The notes under the pieces were generated by a model. That model was not told the origin of the DNA. It did not search any database and saw only the letters and a program-made list of their open reading frames with translations. From Eucalyptus grandis (lineage: Eukaryota > Streptophyta > Magnoliopsida > Myrtales > Myrtaceae): DNA of 64,000 nt. The stretch spans positions 37,462,687 to 37,526,686 of the forward strand of contig NC_052621.1 of NCBI RefSeq assembly GCF_016545825.1, in the 5' to 3' direction. Each line of letters opens with the position of its first letter. Position 1 is the stretch's first letter. Made by a program: the position numbers and the translations under genes. This document shows, piece by piece, positions 24,201-36,677 of this stretch.

Positions 24201-27200
24201 TGAAATCTTCTTTCCATTGCATTTTCAAGTGTAATTTCTTTTTTAAGTTTGTTGAAACCAGGTTTTCTCTCCAGAGAAGTTGTGATCTTTCTGATATACT
24301 AGATAGTTTTTACTTACATATTGCAACCTGAATTTATTTGTGTAGCTATCTTCTTTGGCTTCTGTCTTTAATTAATGTATTCCTATTGCTGAGACTCCTT
24401 GCCTGTGCACCCAAGTCATACAATGATTCTTTTAATCATTGCAGGCCTCCATAAGCTTTCTATATTAAACTTGGAGGGATGTCAAGATGTTACTGCAGCG
24501 TGTTTGGACTCCTTGGCAGGTTTTCAGTTTGTCAATTCTGTTACAATAATATTACCTATCGTAATAGCTCATTGGGTAGACAGGGTGATGTGGGTGGATA
24601 TAAGTTCCCCTTTGCCCTATAAGAAACTGGAGACTGCTTATTGACTTTTCCAATGAGAATGGTAAAGGATAATCTGCTAGAAAAGACTAATATTCATATG
24701 GAGTAGGTTTTGCTTCTTCCTTTATTGAAATGTTATACTGTTTATAATTGATAGAGAAAAAAATAAGCATTCTTTTTCTTTTTCCAAATTCTAGCTGTTT
24801 GGTTTGGTCTTTACTAATAATCTGGATGATCAAAGTGGTCCTTGACTTATCTTTAGGTATTCCCCAGCTCAGATAGGTTAACGTACATACTTCCTGATAA
24901 AACTTGCAGTTGGACTTTCTCTGTTTCTGAGTGTCTTTTTTTTTTTCTTTTTATGTTTTTTGAAGCTGACCTGGCCTCTTTTCATGCAGCTCTCTCAGGG
25001 CTCTTATATCTTAATCTTAACAGATGTCATCTCACTGATGAGGGATGTGACAAGTTTTCCCGTAAGTTGCATGGAATCATTATTCTGGTTACATCATGTT
25101 GCTGGTTATATTTTTTGCTTTGTAACCACGTTTGTTGACTGCACAGGACTTGGTAATTTGAAGGTGTTGAACTTGGGCTTCAATGAAATCACAGATGCTT
25201 GCTTGGTGCACCTGAGAGGTACTTCATCCTTTCCCTTTGTACAATTCAAAGTCTGAATTTTGTTTCCTAGAAATCTCTCATTATTCCTGGTATAAGAGAT
25301 CTATATGCGAAATGTCTTACATTAGTGGTTGACCGTGTGTGGAGGTCAGTCTTGTTTGTTTAAGCTGTCTTCTAGCTTTGATTTGGAAGATCGTATTTTA
25401 GCAGTCTCTTGTTCAAAAGCTGCGCTTGAGGACTAAAAATTTGTGGTCAATATACAATATGGTAGTGTCATGGTGCAATTTCACTTAATAGAGTTGCAAC
25501 TGCTTACCTTTGTGAAGTATGTACTATTTACTATGCTTATTAGATAGTATTCTGAATATGTTCTGTATTTAAATCTATTATGATGTCTTCTGGAGTTAGC
25601 ATTGATTATTATATTGTCTGTTCACTACATGTAATAATTTATTTTGCTAAAGCAGGGTTGACAAATTTGGAGAGCTTGAACTTAGATTCTTGCAGAATTG
25701 ATGATGGAGGTCTGGTTAATTTGGCAGGTAGATATTTCAGTATGCTTTTTTTCCCTTAAAATCTCTGCATTCTTGTGCTCTGCCACCCTAATCCCTTGCA
25801 TATTAAGGTCTCAGCATCAACAGGAGTGAAAACTCCAACACCTCAACTCCCCCCACCCCTAAAAAAAACAAACAAAACAAAAACAAAAACAAAAATAAAA
25901 GTCCCCTCCACCCAAAATAGGATGTGCACTTCAACAAAAGTCAAGTGTTGTTCAATTGCAGGTGTCGATGTTTAGGGTATCCTAGTTTGATCATTCAACC
26001 TGTGATTTTTTCGTATCTATTGGAGGGCATATACATCTTTATTGTGGATTATGTCGAGTTAAAGCCCCAGAGTTCCTTAATATTATTTGGATTGCTTCAA
26101 TTCATGTATAATTGAAATGGAGGTTGAAGTTTATTCATTTGCCCTTCTTAATCTGGTGTTTCATTTATTTCCTTCCTGTTGTACTTTCTGTTCATGCTTT
26201 TATGACAAGCCTCATTGCTGAAGTTGGCACTGAGAATTGTGTTCTTGTAGACCTTAGGCGTTTGAAATGCTTGGTGTTGTCTGATACCAACGTTGCAAGC
26301 AATGGGCTCCACCATCTGTCAGGTGAGGCGATTGCCTATTTCTGAAGTCAATTCAATAAATGATAGATGACTTGTCTGAGTGCATTGTACATTTTCTCTA
26401 GTGTTGCTTGATTTTATTGGGCATTCTTTCTCAATTTCTGATCTGTCTTGGTTGCTTACATATTCTAGGAAATTCGAAGATAGGAATCTTGACTGTCTTA
26501 CTGAATATTTTCTCTGTTGGATATTCATTCTCTTCTGTGCTCGTTGGTAGAGTTAATTTGTTTTTCTGGCATATAAGAACTATGAAAGATGTTAGCTTGT
26601 GCTTAGGCATTTTTGCTGGACTGTTTCTTAGAAAGTGGAGCTAATCATGACATAAATTAAGAGAGACTATCCATTTCCCTTGTCCCTTCGCGTTTAGGGT
26701 AATTGTCTTTCAAACTTGAACTAGATGTAGTCCGTCCGGATTTAGAAGGGGCAATAAAATTCTGAGATCAAAATAAGCTTTAATATGGAGCATTCTTCTT
26801 CATTTGTGAGGCCTGCAATTCACATCTTCCTAACCACACTGACTTGAAGTTTAAGGTGTCTCAGGATGCTGAGTCATTTGCATCTCCATGTTTCCACATA
26901 GACCTCAGGTTCCTGACCCTGATCTTGAGTGATCAAAGTGCTATATTGTATAAGTTTGTCGTTCTTCGTCTTTCTACCCAAGAAAATGCTTGTGCTTTCT
27001 CCATGGTCATTTATTACAATTCATTATGGAGGATGAGGTGATTTCTTCTGTGGTTGCTGTTGAATATTGATTTAGTTAATATACTCAAAGTTCACTCACG
27101 TCAAATCTGTATATCTTCCTTTTGTAGGTCTGACCAATCTAGAGAGTATCAATTTGTCCTTCACTGGGGTTGCAGATGGAGGGTTAAGAAAACTTTCTGG

Positions 27201-28989
27201 ACTTTCTTCCCTTAAATCACTTAATTTGGATGCTCGCCACGTCACAGATACTGGACTTGCTGCCCTTACTGGCAAGTTTTTCTACCAGTTTAATGATAAG
27301 ACTTTATTTTTTCTCCTTGAGCCAAGATTGGGTTATTTTATAGGAAAGGTGTTGTCAATGGGGTGGGGGTTGAGATCGCTTGGATTCAGTATATTGAAAA
27401 ATGATCTACTGAGTAAACTGTGAACAACTAGCAAGGGTCTGTGTATTTAAATTTTCCTTTTCTTTTTAAATGTGCATTCTAGTTTGTTCTGTTACTGCTA
27501 CTTTGCATTTTGTACTTGCTGTTTTACCTTTAGCTCTTTCTACCTCGAAAGATAAAGTTGTCTTAACAGCCTAGATTTTTTTAAGTTTTTCAAGAATGGC
27601 TCTGACCTTCTGAACTTTCTGAACGATGATTTGCACGGCACTTCATAATTTCCATGGACTGATTTCTATGTCATTGAGTTTAGGTTTGACTGGATTGACT
27701 CACCTTGATCTTTTTGGAGCTCGGATCACTGATTCTGGAACCGCCCACCTGCGAAGTATGTTCCTATCTAATTGTGGTTTTTCTTCTTTTTCCTTGTCAA
27801 GTTTGTACGATGAACTATTTGGTGGTAAAACACTCTGGTAGAAGCACTTTCACAGGGGCCTTTTTAATCAAGCACGCTATCATGGACATGCTGTGAAACT
27901 GGCATGCACATATGGACCGGTGAACCGTGATACTTAAGAAATATCGGTAATGAAGATGCTTCTGATTGTGAAACAGATACCTCAACTTTGAGCAGTAGTG
28001 TTTGTTGTGTTGCTGAATAGAAATCCAAATTTATCTTTAAGCGCATTTAATTTAAATGTGTACTAATCTATGCAAAATGCGTATAGACAGCTCAACTTCC
28101 TTGCTATGTTATGGACCGTTCCTGTGCATATTCTAATCAATGAAGGCCATCGTGAGTGTTGACTGATGCTTCTACATCTTTTTTGATACCTTTCCATTTG
28201 TGCCTATTGAGTCAGACTTAAAGAAACTCCAGTCCCTGGAAATATGTGGTGGGGGATTGACTGATGCAGGCATGAAGAATATCAAAGATCTTTCATCTCT
28301 CACTTCCCTAAACTTATCGCAGAACTGCAATTTGACGGACAAGACCCTGGAATTGGTTTCTGGTACTTCCTGACCTCTGTTTTTGTAAAGAATATGAACT
28401 TGGGCTCATTCAGATATAGTTTGAGAATTACATGACCTTGGTGCACAGTCAAGCTTTGAATGTGCTGTGCACAGAGCTATCGGCTGTTAGTTAATAAATT
28501 GCGAGTTTTAGAAACAAGTGAAAACTGTAATAGCTATGGAATGCGGAGTATCCTAAGTGATGGTAAAATCTAGAAGTCAGTGAAAGTGAAGTTAAGATTA
28601 TTTACTGAAAGTTCAAAGGAAACTGGTACACGCTAGTAGGTTGTGTTTAATCTGGTGAATGATTTCCTATTGGGAGAAAAATGCTTGCTGAGTTACATAT
28701 ACATGGACTTATTTTAGCTTTTCTGAGATAAATCAGTGGTTCTATGGATAACATGTTGAGTTGGTTGTCCACACTGGATTTATAATGTTTTCATGTGAAT
28801 GCAGGGTTAACTGGACTAGTGTCATTGAATGTGTCTAATTCTCGCGTGACAAGTGCTGGACTACGGCATCTGAAGACACTGAAAAATTTAAGGTCGCTGA
28901 CATTGGATAGTTGCAAGGTGACTGGAGGTGACATCAAGAAGCTTCAATCAACTGATCTCCCCGACCTCGTAATCGTCCGACCTGAATAG
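21245..28989 (+). CDS. Leucine-rich-repeat protein with N-myristoylation motif, 15 exons
   Basis: The protein is 579 residues and matches the plant family of Arabidopsis At1g15740 (585 residues). It has an N-terminal region with an F-box-like LPRDITQLIFNELV stretch, then about 17 cysteine-containing-type LRRs. Exons: 21245-21442, 21561-21689, 21801-22008, 22640-22786, 22912-22986, 23400-23471, 24445-24519, 24990-25061, 25147-25218, 25656-25727, 26251-26322, 27128-27271, 27684-27755, 28216-28362 and 28805-28989; all join in frame. Most internal exons are 72, 75, 144 or 147 bp in phase 1, that is, one or two repeats each. The N-terminus MGGACS fits myristoylation at Gly2 and palmitoylation at Cys5, suggesting membrane attachment. 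The intron after 27271 has a GC donor (ACTG|GCAAGT). No biochemical role is established that I know of; protein-protein binding is inferred. Confidence 0.95.
23488..23871 (+). repeat. Tandem duplication of about 192 bp inside an LRR-gene intron
   Basis: The first copy (about 23488-23679) and second (about 23680-23871) share GAAATTGACTGAT, GTAAAGAGTAAAT, TTCTGTTATGTGTTTTAGCA and GCCTGGCTGTTT blocks in the same order. Both lie in the intron between exons 6 and 7 and do not affect coding. Confidence 0.85.
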
Positions 28990-31900
28990 CTCTCTTCCTT
29001 GTAGATAATTGCTGTCGAGTGGAAGGATGATGATGTAAATATGGGATTGTGATACATTGGTGGTGAGGGACCACTGGTAAATTGTAAATATTTGCAAGGC
29101 CCGAGTTGGACTCATGCGGGGCTCGAGTACTCGAGGCTGATGGGGGATTGCTTCTCGGTTATCTATGCTCCATGTGAAGCTTTCTTTTACGCTAATATGT
29201 TTCTGTGCGGAAGAAAATGTAGATAAAGCTTCCTAAGCATGGGTGTTAAATGCTCTTCCTAAGACACCTTATGTGATGATCTGGTATTATTTCCTTGTGA
29301 AAACTGTTTGAAGAGCAGTCTTCAACATTGCTCAAGTGTCCTTTATGCTCCGTTGCCTTTGGATAATGTACGACTAAATCCAGAAAGGATGACAAAGATC
29401 TGTTGGCTTTTGGCAAAAGCTACGTTTAGTCGACTGCAGAGTGATGTTGCAAAGTCGGTCATCAGTTTCATTTCAACGATCTCGGCTCATCACGAGTGGT
29501 CCGGTCATTCCATTACGGGGACTTGCCATAGGCAAATCACATGCTGTTTTGTTCCCCCAGGCGACACCAAGCGATGCTATTGAATATTTGCTGGAAGTGA
29601 ATGTACTTAAAATCTTGTAGTCCCGTTCTTTTTAGGCGAGTGATACCCCTGGCTCACTTGACTGAAATTTACACCCTCGGATGGACGAGGAAACTCGAGA
29701 GGCATTTAATCTCCATGATTTGGATCTTAATCGTTTCGAAACACTGTTACTGCGTTCCTCCATGTCCATATTATAACTCATTCTCAAGCTGGATGAATGA
29801 ACGTGGCTACACTAATTTAATCCCTGGCATGATGTATATAGTTCTCACAGCACGTCCCAAGAGATCAGATTGCTTCTTGTGTGAGTTTTGAGGGGCTGGA
29901 AGAGATGATGCTTCTAATGTTTAATTATTATTCCGCTTTCATCTCAAATCTCTGTAATGATCATATACAAATGTCTGAATCTTCTTCGATCTCGCACGCA
30001 TGCATTGGGGGGCAAATGCTAGGCAAACCCCGATCTTTATAATGACCGTTAACAACTTCCAACGCATTATTCAGTTAGAATTATGGGAGTTGGTTTGGTT
30101 GGTGATGATGATTGCTCCTCCCACTAAACAACTCTCTGCACAAGTCACTGATGATGATCACTCTCGCTGATTATCATTGGTATCTCCTCGACTATTTTAT
30201 TTTTATTTTTGTTTTAAAGTAAGTAGCACGTCTCCACCATCGAGTCAAACCATGAAAAATAATTTGACACGTAACACACGCAAGGCAAAAGCAAATGGAC
30301 ACTGATACAAAGATTATTATCTCGGAGTTGTTGGCTTGCTGCCCCGGTCATTACGTCCAAAACTCAACCTCACGGTTCCTCTTTTATCTTTTCGCATACG
30401 TAGGGGACTCTCATATGGCTATTGATTTTCAAACGCGAAAACGTCAATCTTGGTTTTGGTCGGACGAAGGAATAGACAAGTTGGCTCAGTCAGTAACTCC
30501 ACAATATTTCAAACATATTTAAGAAACTCCTATAGGAAAAACCTACAAAAATTTATGCTATTGATGTCATAGATGCGATTAGTTTGTAACGATGTCTTAA
30601 CTCGACCCGTGAGGATGGGATTGTTAGTGGAAAAGCTTTTCTCTTCGAAGTATTGATTTGGGATTTTGTTCGCGTCTAGTTTTCTCTCTTTTAACAGCAC
30701 GGGGTGATGCACGCGAATCGTCCTATTTACTGGCTCTGAATAAGGCTCCGATTCTAAAAGGGTAAGTGCTCAATGAATGTGTCGAAGGGAGCAGAGCCCT
30801 TCACGTGGGAATAGTACTGTGTGGCTGTGAGGGTCTAGTCACGTGAAGGCACTTTTTAAGTCCAAAACCTAAGTTGATATAGCCATGTGAATGCCTGTAG
30901 GCAAAATTGAGGACAAAAGACATAGGGCTTCGATGTTTCAAGTGACAAAAGCAGCTAGTCATATGGAGTATTTGAGTTCACTCACAGGCTTGCTACCATT
31001 ATATAAGAACAAAAAGCAAAAAAGAGAACAAAACAAAATCCCCATCATTCTTCAGTTGAGACAAAGCAAGTGCTGACATTCAGACGAACAGAAGAAGACA
31101 TCATTTAGACTTGGGTTATCGCACATAAGATGGTCGATGCTTAGGAATCATCAATTAGATGAGATCACTTACTTTGATGTAGGCTTCGAGTTGATATACG
31201 ATGTGTATTCGGTTTTAGTCCATCAAGTCGATTCTAGCAATGCTAAGACCATGCTAATGTTACTGGTACTTTGTTCCATTCAAACCCCCGTTCGAGTATC
31301 TTTAAATTGAAAGACGTTCATAAAGAAATCCTCTTGGTGTTGTTGCTGCTGCTGCCTGCCGTCATCAGCGATACCTTTAGTGCCTCACGAGCCGTTTCTA
31401 GACGAGGATTTATCAGGGTCGAAACTGAGAATAAATTAACAAAAGACTAGACACTTGGAAAGTCTCAATCAAAACCGCGTTTTCTCGTAATTTTCGATAC
31501 ACTGGTCAAAGTATTTCAGCCTTTTGACTTGTAGACGGCAAGTTCTTTATCAACTTTTGACCGCGTACAAGCCATGCTCGACTTTTATATTTCCTTGTTA
31601 TCTTGTGGAAAGAATAATTAAAGTACAGATGACTGGCCTCAATAGACATCAACATCTATTGCAGTTGAGAATACATATTCTAAATTAAAAGGCCGCCGAT
31701 TTAGAAAAGTCTCCTAAGTACAAGTAGTTAGCGCTAGTGATGGCGGAACTGGTATGAAGTGATGCCATGACCCTCCTATTCAAACAAACCCCTTTGGCGT
31801 CATGCTATTATCCTAAATATTCTCGACCTTGCGTTCTCTTTCAAAAAGTAGATTCACAATCTGCTAAAAGAGTCCATCCGGGGCCGATATCAATCTTTGG

Positions 31901-32710
31901 AAAAGAAGAAAAGCTTCCGCAAATTGGTCGGTGACCAATATGCCTATTATAATAGCTTGAATCCTTGACACAATCTACGAACTTCTTAATGAATTAGTCA
32001 TACTCGAAATACCCATTGAAACTTGACAAAAGCTTGGTTGCAGAAAAGGGTAACTTGAACCTGGATATATATTCAAGGTCGAATTAAGAAAACAACAAAA
32101 GTGTATCTCACTGCTGATACTAATTGTATGCGAGGCTAGCAAGTTGGAGATTTAATATTTTCTAGTCAGGCTAAGTCGGAAGTGAATATGCCCTGCACTT
32201 GTGTTAAAGTTTAGACTGAACATCATGAGAGACTGGTATTGACACATTGAAGTTATATCAGCAAATACGAAATATCTCCCTCAGACTAGTTCAAACCCAT
32301 TTGGCGGGTCATCAGTTGTACTTTTCCTTTGTTAGAGTTCGCTATCCAGGGTCTTCAGTCCATTCAGGCCGCACAGACCGCGAAATATCCTTGAGACAAG
32401 CTAGTATAATTGGGGAGACCCACCAAGTTGTTCTTTTGCTCTTTTTGATCCTTGCTTTTCACCGTGCCATAATTGATGGGCAATTGGATTCAGTGAGAAT
32501 TTTCTTAGGCCTCACTCCTAAAGAGTTTGATAACACATGGCCTGTTCTTGGAGGGAACATGACTATGAATGATACCCCACATGCCTTTCTTTTCCTCAAG
32601 TCACTCTCAAGTCCCAACTACCATCAACATCCAATCAATAAAACCAAAGCTATTCCTCAAAAAATAGAGATCACAACTCCCCAGCAAAGTCATCCCCTCC
32701 CCTGCCGGTT
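28990..32710. other. Large intergenic region, no gene recognised
   Basis: The first 300 bp are the LRR-gene 3' UTR. Open frames at 29308-29583, 29601-29891 and 30295-30522 have no recognisable content. 32247-32720 is upstream sequence of the SAM gene. Confidence 0.4.
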
Positions 32711-32716
32711 CTCTAC

Positions 32717-32723
32717 TATATAG
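32717..32723 (+). promoter_or_regulatory. TATA box of the SAM-domain gene
   Basis: TATATAG lies 57 bp before the ATG at 32774, a normal distance for a short plant 5' UTR. Confidence 0.6.
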
Positions 32724-32773
32724 CGGCCTTTCCAGTAACACCATCCCTTGTGTCTCTTTTGCTCAGATCAGCC

Positions 32774-33340
32774 ATGGACTGGTTCTCTTGGCTATCCAAA
32801 ACAGGCCTTGATCCTTCACTTGTCTATGACTATGGCCTTGCTTTTGTCAACAATGAGCTGGAAGAAGAAGACATTCGCTACTTCGACCATGAGTTCCTAC
32901 AAAGCATGGGGATCTCCATAGCCAAGCACAGACTAGAAATCCTCAAGCTTGCAAGGAAAGAGAAAGGGTCATCATCAAGATTCTCACCTCGGCCCATCTC
33001 GAGGTTCCTTGTAGCGATCAAGAGGACCAAGAGGTATCTAACCAAGTACGTCCGGACCTGGGTTCATCAGGAGAAATCAGCACTTGTTGTGGTTCCAAGG
33101 CCTCCTTACAGCAGTAATTGGAGAGGTGCAATGTTGAAGAGAAATAGGAAGCTGACCCCGGCCACGTCTAATAGTAAGTCACCAAGGCTGCTTCTCACAA
33201 ATGGAAGTGCCTCAATTGATTATCCAGTGGTCTATGCATTGAGCAAAGAGGACAAAGCGGACGTGGATGATGGGTATTGGTCAAATGGTGTTGAGGAGAT
33301 CAGGTGGGATACAATGTTCCAAGATCTGAAACCAACATGA
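32774..33340 (+). CDS. SAM-domain protein, single exon
   Basis: This is a 188-residue protein with an N-terminal sterile alpha motif (residues about 1-64: FSWLSKTGLDPSLVYDYG, then a helix after EEDIRYFDHEFL, MGI at 45-47 and KHRLEILKLA at 51-60). SAM domains bind other SAM domains or RNA. The rest is basic (about 75-130) and then acidic near the C-terminus (KEDKADVDDGYW). Small plant proteins of this layout are known but poorly characterised. The start is the first ATG after a TATA box, with context GCCATGG. An open frame runs upstream to 32750 but adds no ATG. No introns. A (CT)n microsatellite follows in the 3' region. Confidence 0.88.
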   Translation: MDWFSWLSKTGLDPSLVYDYGLAFVNNELEEEDIRYFDHEFLQSMGISIAKHRLEILKLARKEKGSSSRFSPRPISRFLVAIKRTKRYLTKYVRTWVHQEKSALVVVPRPPYSSNWRGAMLKRNRKLTPATSNSKSPRLLLTNGSASIDYPVVYALSKEDKADVDDGYWSNGVEEIRWDTMFQDLKPT

Positions 33341-35930
33341 AGGTCTTGCAGATTTTGGTAAATTCAATGTTTCGACTCCTTTTCCCTCTTTTCAAGATGG
33401 GATATTAATGTTAATATAGTTGGTGAGAGATGGGTTTTTGGTTCTTCCACCAAAAAGAAGTCTTGGTAATTAATAGTGTCCCTGCGTGTATCAAATTAGC
33501 TTGCTCACATCCCTTGTACCTTCTCTCTCTCTCTCTCTCTCTCTTCCTTTACTTTTATTTTTAGTATCTTTCTTTAGTGCCGCGGGGGGCGAGGGAGTGC
33601 ACATAATTCATCATTTAAGCTTCTGTATCAGCTATCAGATTGTCTCCCCTGCTTTTTGTATGTGAATCATATCGTTAGCTATGTACAAGACAGACCAGAG
33701 CAGTAGGTGATTTGTCGTGTTTTCTTACTATGAAAAGCTTAAATTGCACTATACTGCAACGTTTTGAATTTCAGATGATGCTGAGTTTTCTCCAATTTCC
33801 GAATCTCCTATTAGTTTTATCTTGGCATTGGCATCAGAGTAGTAGTGAGGACATAGCCTGGTGTTGCACATAACACACTAAATTGGTTAAGCTTGAGCCC
33901 TTCATAAGATAGTCCCTGCTTGTTACTACACTATATTCGTGATAATTAATTATGAACAACAGAGTTCATCGAAAACCGGCGATGTAAATTCATGATTGCA
34001 GCATGATTGTTTGGTTTGTTGGGAATATGGTTTCCTATTCAGATTAGGTTGCCACTTCCAGAATCTAAGCAACAAACCAAACTGACCAGATTTATCTTCT
34101 ATTTATCAGCTACAGAATACCAATATATAGCTTCTTAATGTAAATACTTCCGAACAGATGCTTGGATATGTGATGTGAACTTATAGTTTCTCTTTATATG
34201 GCATGGAGCCATTGTGGGGTTCGGCCATAACAGAAAGCCTACAAAAGCGAATCCAAGTTCCGCATAAAAAGCGTGGGCTGTTTTGGAATTCGTGTCCTAA
34301 TAATGCAGCATAGCTATAGCTTGTCCATATGGACATACTTAATCTTCACTGCACAGCAGCCCTTTGCAGTCTTCCAACAGATCTTTTACTTTCTCTCATG
34401 TATTAACTTTACTTTAGAACCACAGAGATCTTTGTTTCCGGAGAAGCGGTCAGCTGGGGTACACAATATGAAACAGAGTCGATTACTGCACCAAACATCT
34501 ATGTGTTGGGGACAGTGCTCGTTTAAGCACAACCCCTTTTTTTCGCGGGGTGGTGAATCTAACAAACACCGTGCACTTGAAATAAGTTGTCTCTGTAGAA
34601 GCTCAGAGTCTCTTGAGAAAATGAGCAGGGATGGCATGATTCTAGTAAAGAATGAAATATTCTTCAGGGCCTTCAAATGTATAGGGCCGATTCGTTTCTG
34701 ATGTCTCGATACAGAACATAGTCAATTTGGGCTCATTTCTAGTGGCGTGAACTGAAAAATGGAGGTGCGCCCGTCTCACCAGTGAACTCGTGCCGTACAT
34801 ACAGCAAAGTCGCTATTAGTTTCAACTTCAAACTATCTACAGCTTAATGCCTGTTGCTTAAGTTGAATTCTAAAGTGTCACAGAAATTCTTAAAAACCTC
34901 CCAACATTCAATATTAAGTATCTGTCATGCACAATATCTGGGATTCAAGCATGGATTGCTATTGAAATCTTGCGAATTTTCTTTTTTTAGGCCTGCAAAA
35001 ACAGAAGTTTTTTTCTTTACCATCTTGTGCTGATACCCCCACAAGCATTTTGAGGATTAGATCATCGCAATGAAGATAGCCATCTGATCAAATCGTGCAC
35101 AAATTATAAAGATCGCAATTAGTCAGCCAGTCCAAGGCGACGTTTTTAGGCGGTGGAAAACAAACGGAAGTGTAATGGCATGGTTCGGTAGCCTGGTTTC
35201 AACTTGTTCCGGCGCAGGTTCTTTCCCAGGCAGGCTTATTCATCAAGTATAATGCCATGAATAGAGACAGCTTTCAAAAGCATGTCAGAAGACACATAGC
35301 ACCAGGCAAAACCCTAGTTTAATGTCATCAGGCATGGCCATGTCCCCCACTTTTCCTTTTGGCCATGTCCCCCAGAATGACAGGGCCATTATCTCAAATA
35401 AACCTGCAACACTGTCACCTCTCCCGGAACATGCACTTCCCTGATGGGGGTTAGATCTTGTTAACACAGAAGCGATTTTTAAACTAGAACCCGTTTTAAT
35501 TTACATTAGAGGGGACTATCAGGGGTCAAAAAACAACAGTCCTTGGAAGATACAAAACCAAAGAAAAATTGCCCTTGTTCTGTAATTATAAACACCGAAG
35601 ATCTCACTCTGTTTCCAGTTTCAATTCAGCAATCAGTTCAAGAATAATGTCGCAGTCCCGTCCTTTAAAAACACGTACGACAGTATGGTATATATGTACA
35701 GAACAACGTCTTTAGCCTCTTTACGTGCAGATCAGCGACTAAATCGACCCTAATGAATCGTCACAATTGTATTCAAATCTCTACGGACCAATGAAAGTAA
35801 AAAGGGGCAAATTCTATTTCGTTGTCCCTTCACATTAAAGCCAAAAAAACTCAGCCACGGTTCTCATCTATTTACAGCAAAAAGCCGCGATCTTTACTGA
35901 TTTGGTCCCCTCAAATATGGGAACAAATTC

Positions 35931-35966
<36 letters not shown>

Positions 35967-36062
35967 TAGCAAAAACCCTTTGATCGGTTACTTTCTGCCA
36001 CAAACTCCAAAGCCCAAAAAGATTAACAAATTTTTTCGCTTCGATCCACTAGAACAACAAAC
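33341..36062. other. Intergenic region with microsatellite and A-tract
   Basis: A (CT)n run lies at 33521-33544, probably in or just after the SAM-gene 3' UTR. A run of about 24 A lies at 35937-35960, near the 3' end of the minus-strand serine-rich gene. Open frames such as 34273-34701 lack codon bias or motifs. No gene was seen. Confidence 0.45.
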
Positions 36063-36677
36063 TCAGGAATCCTCGGCGCTGGACATGGTCGATAGGCGGC
36101 TCGGTCTCGGCTTGAAATCGGCTCGGCGCCTGAGTTGATGCGAAGACGGCCTAATCAAAGCAGCGAGCGCTCTCTTCACCAAGTCGCCTTCCACTCCGCC
36201 AATCCTCACCAGCGAATTCGTCATCGCCGATCTCCTGAAATTCAAGCTCCTGCTGGAATTGTACGTCCCGGAGTGATGCTGGGGGTTGGATCTCGAGTTC
36301 TTGTGCAGCGCGCACCGGAACGACCCGGGATGACTCGTCGGAGAGCACATGCACGTTTTCTTCTGATTCGGCACTGTTGTCGCCCTGCCGCCGCCGCCGC
36401 CGCCGCCGCCGATCTGGTTCCGGACGGAGATCGAGCGGCCGGGGGACGTGGGCCGGTCGATCGAGAAGCGGACGGACGAGGACGACTGGCTCGAGTGCCC
36501 GGACATCCTCACGCGCGGCGGGGACGCGCCGCGGGAGAAGAAGGTCGACGACCGCGCGGAGAAGCTCGAGCTCGACGAAGCGAAGCCCGAGGAGGACGAG
36601 GAAGCGATCGACCGGGAAGGGGCGTGGAACGTGGGGCAGAGGTGGCCTCTGGATCTGCTTCTCGACGAGGTCGCCAT
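36063..36677 (-). CDS. Plant serine-rich protein with CMCSPTSHPGSFRC motif
   Basis: The 204-residue, intronless protein belongs to the plant 'serine-rich protein-related' family (Arabidopsis At5g25280 type). It is Ser/Arg-rich at the N-terminus (SSSSSGFASSSSSFSARSS, about 26-44), with a poly-Gly run at 90-97. The family signature CMCSPTSHPGSFRC at about 109-122 is followed by ALHK; its Cys/His spacing suggests metal or partner binding, but no function is established. The C-terminus is basic. The start at 36677 follows a leader with a (GAA)n/(CTT)n microsatellite (36704-36728). High GC makes long open frames on the opposite strand, which I reject. Confidence 0.9.
   Translation of the reverse strand: MATSSRSRSRGHLCPTFHAPSRSIASSSSSGFASSSSSFSARSSTFFSRGASPPRVRMSGHSSQSSSSVRFSIDRPTSPGRSISVRNQIGGGGGGGGRATTVPNQKKTCMCSPTSHPGSFRCALHKNSRSNPQHHSGTYNSSRSLNFRRSAMTNSLVRIGGVEGDLVKRALAALIRPSSHQLRRRADFKPRPSRLSTMSSAEDS

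Noticed and set aside
34273..34701. 142-codon plus-strand frame
   Set aside because: No motif, no codon pattern, no splice context; overlapping minus frame is equally open.
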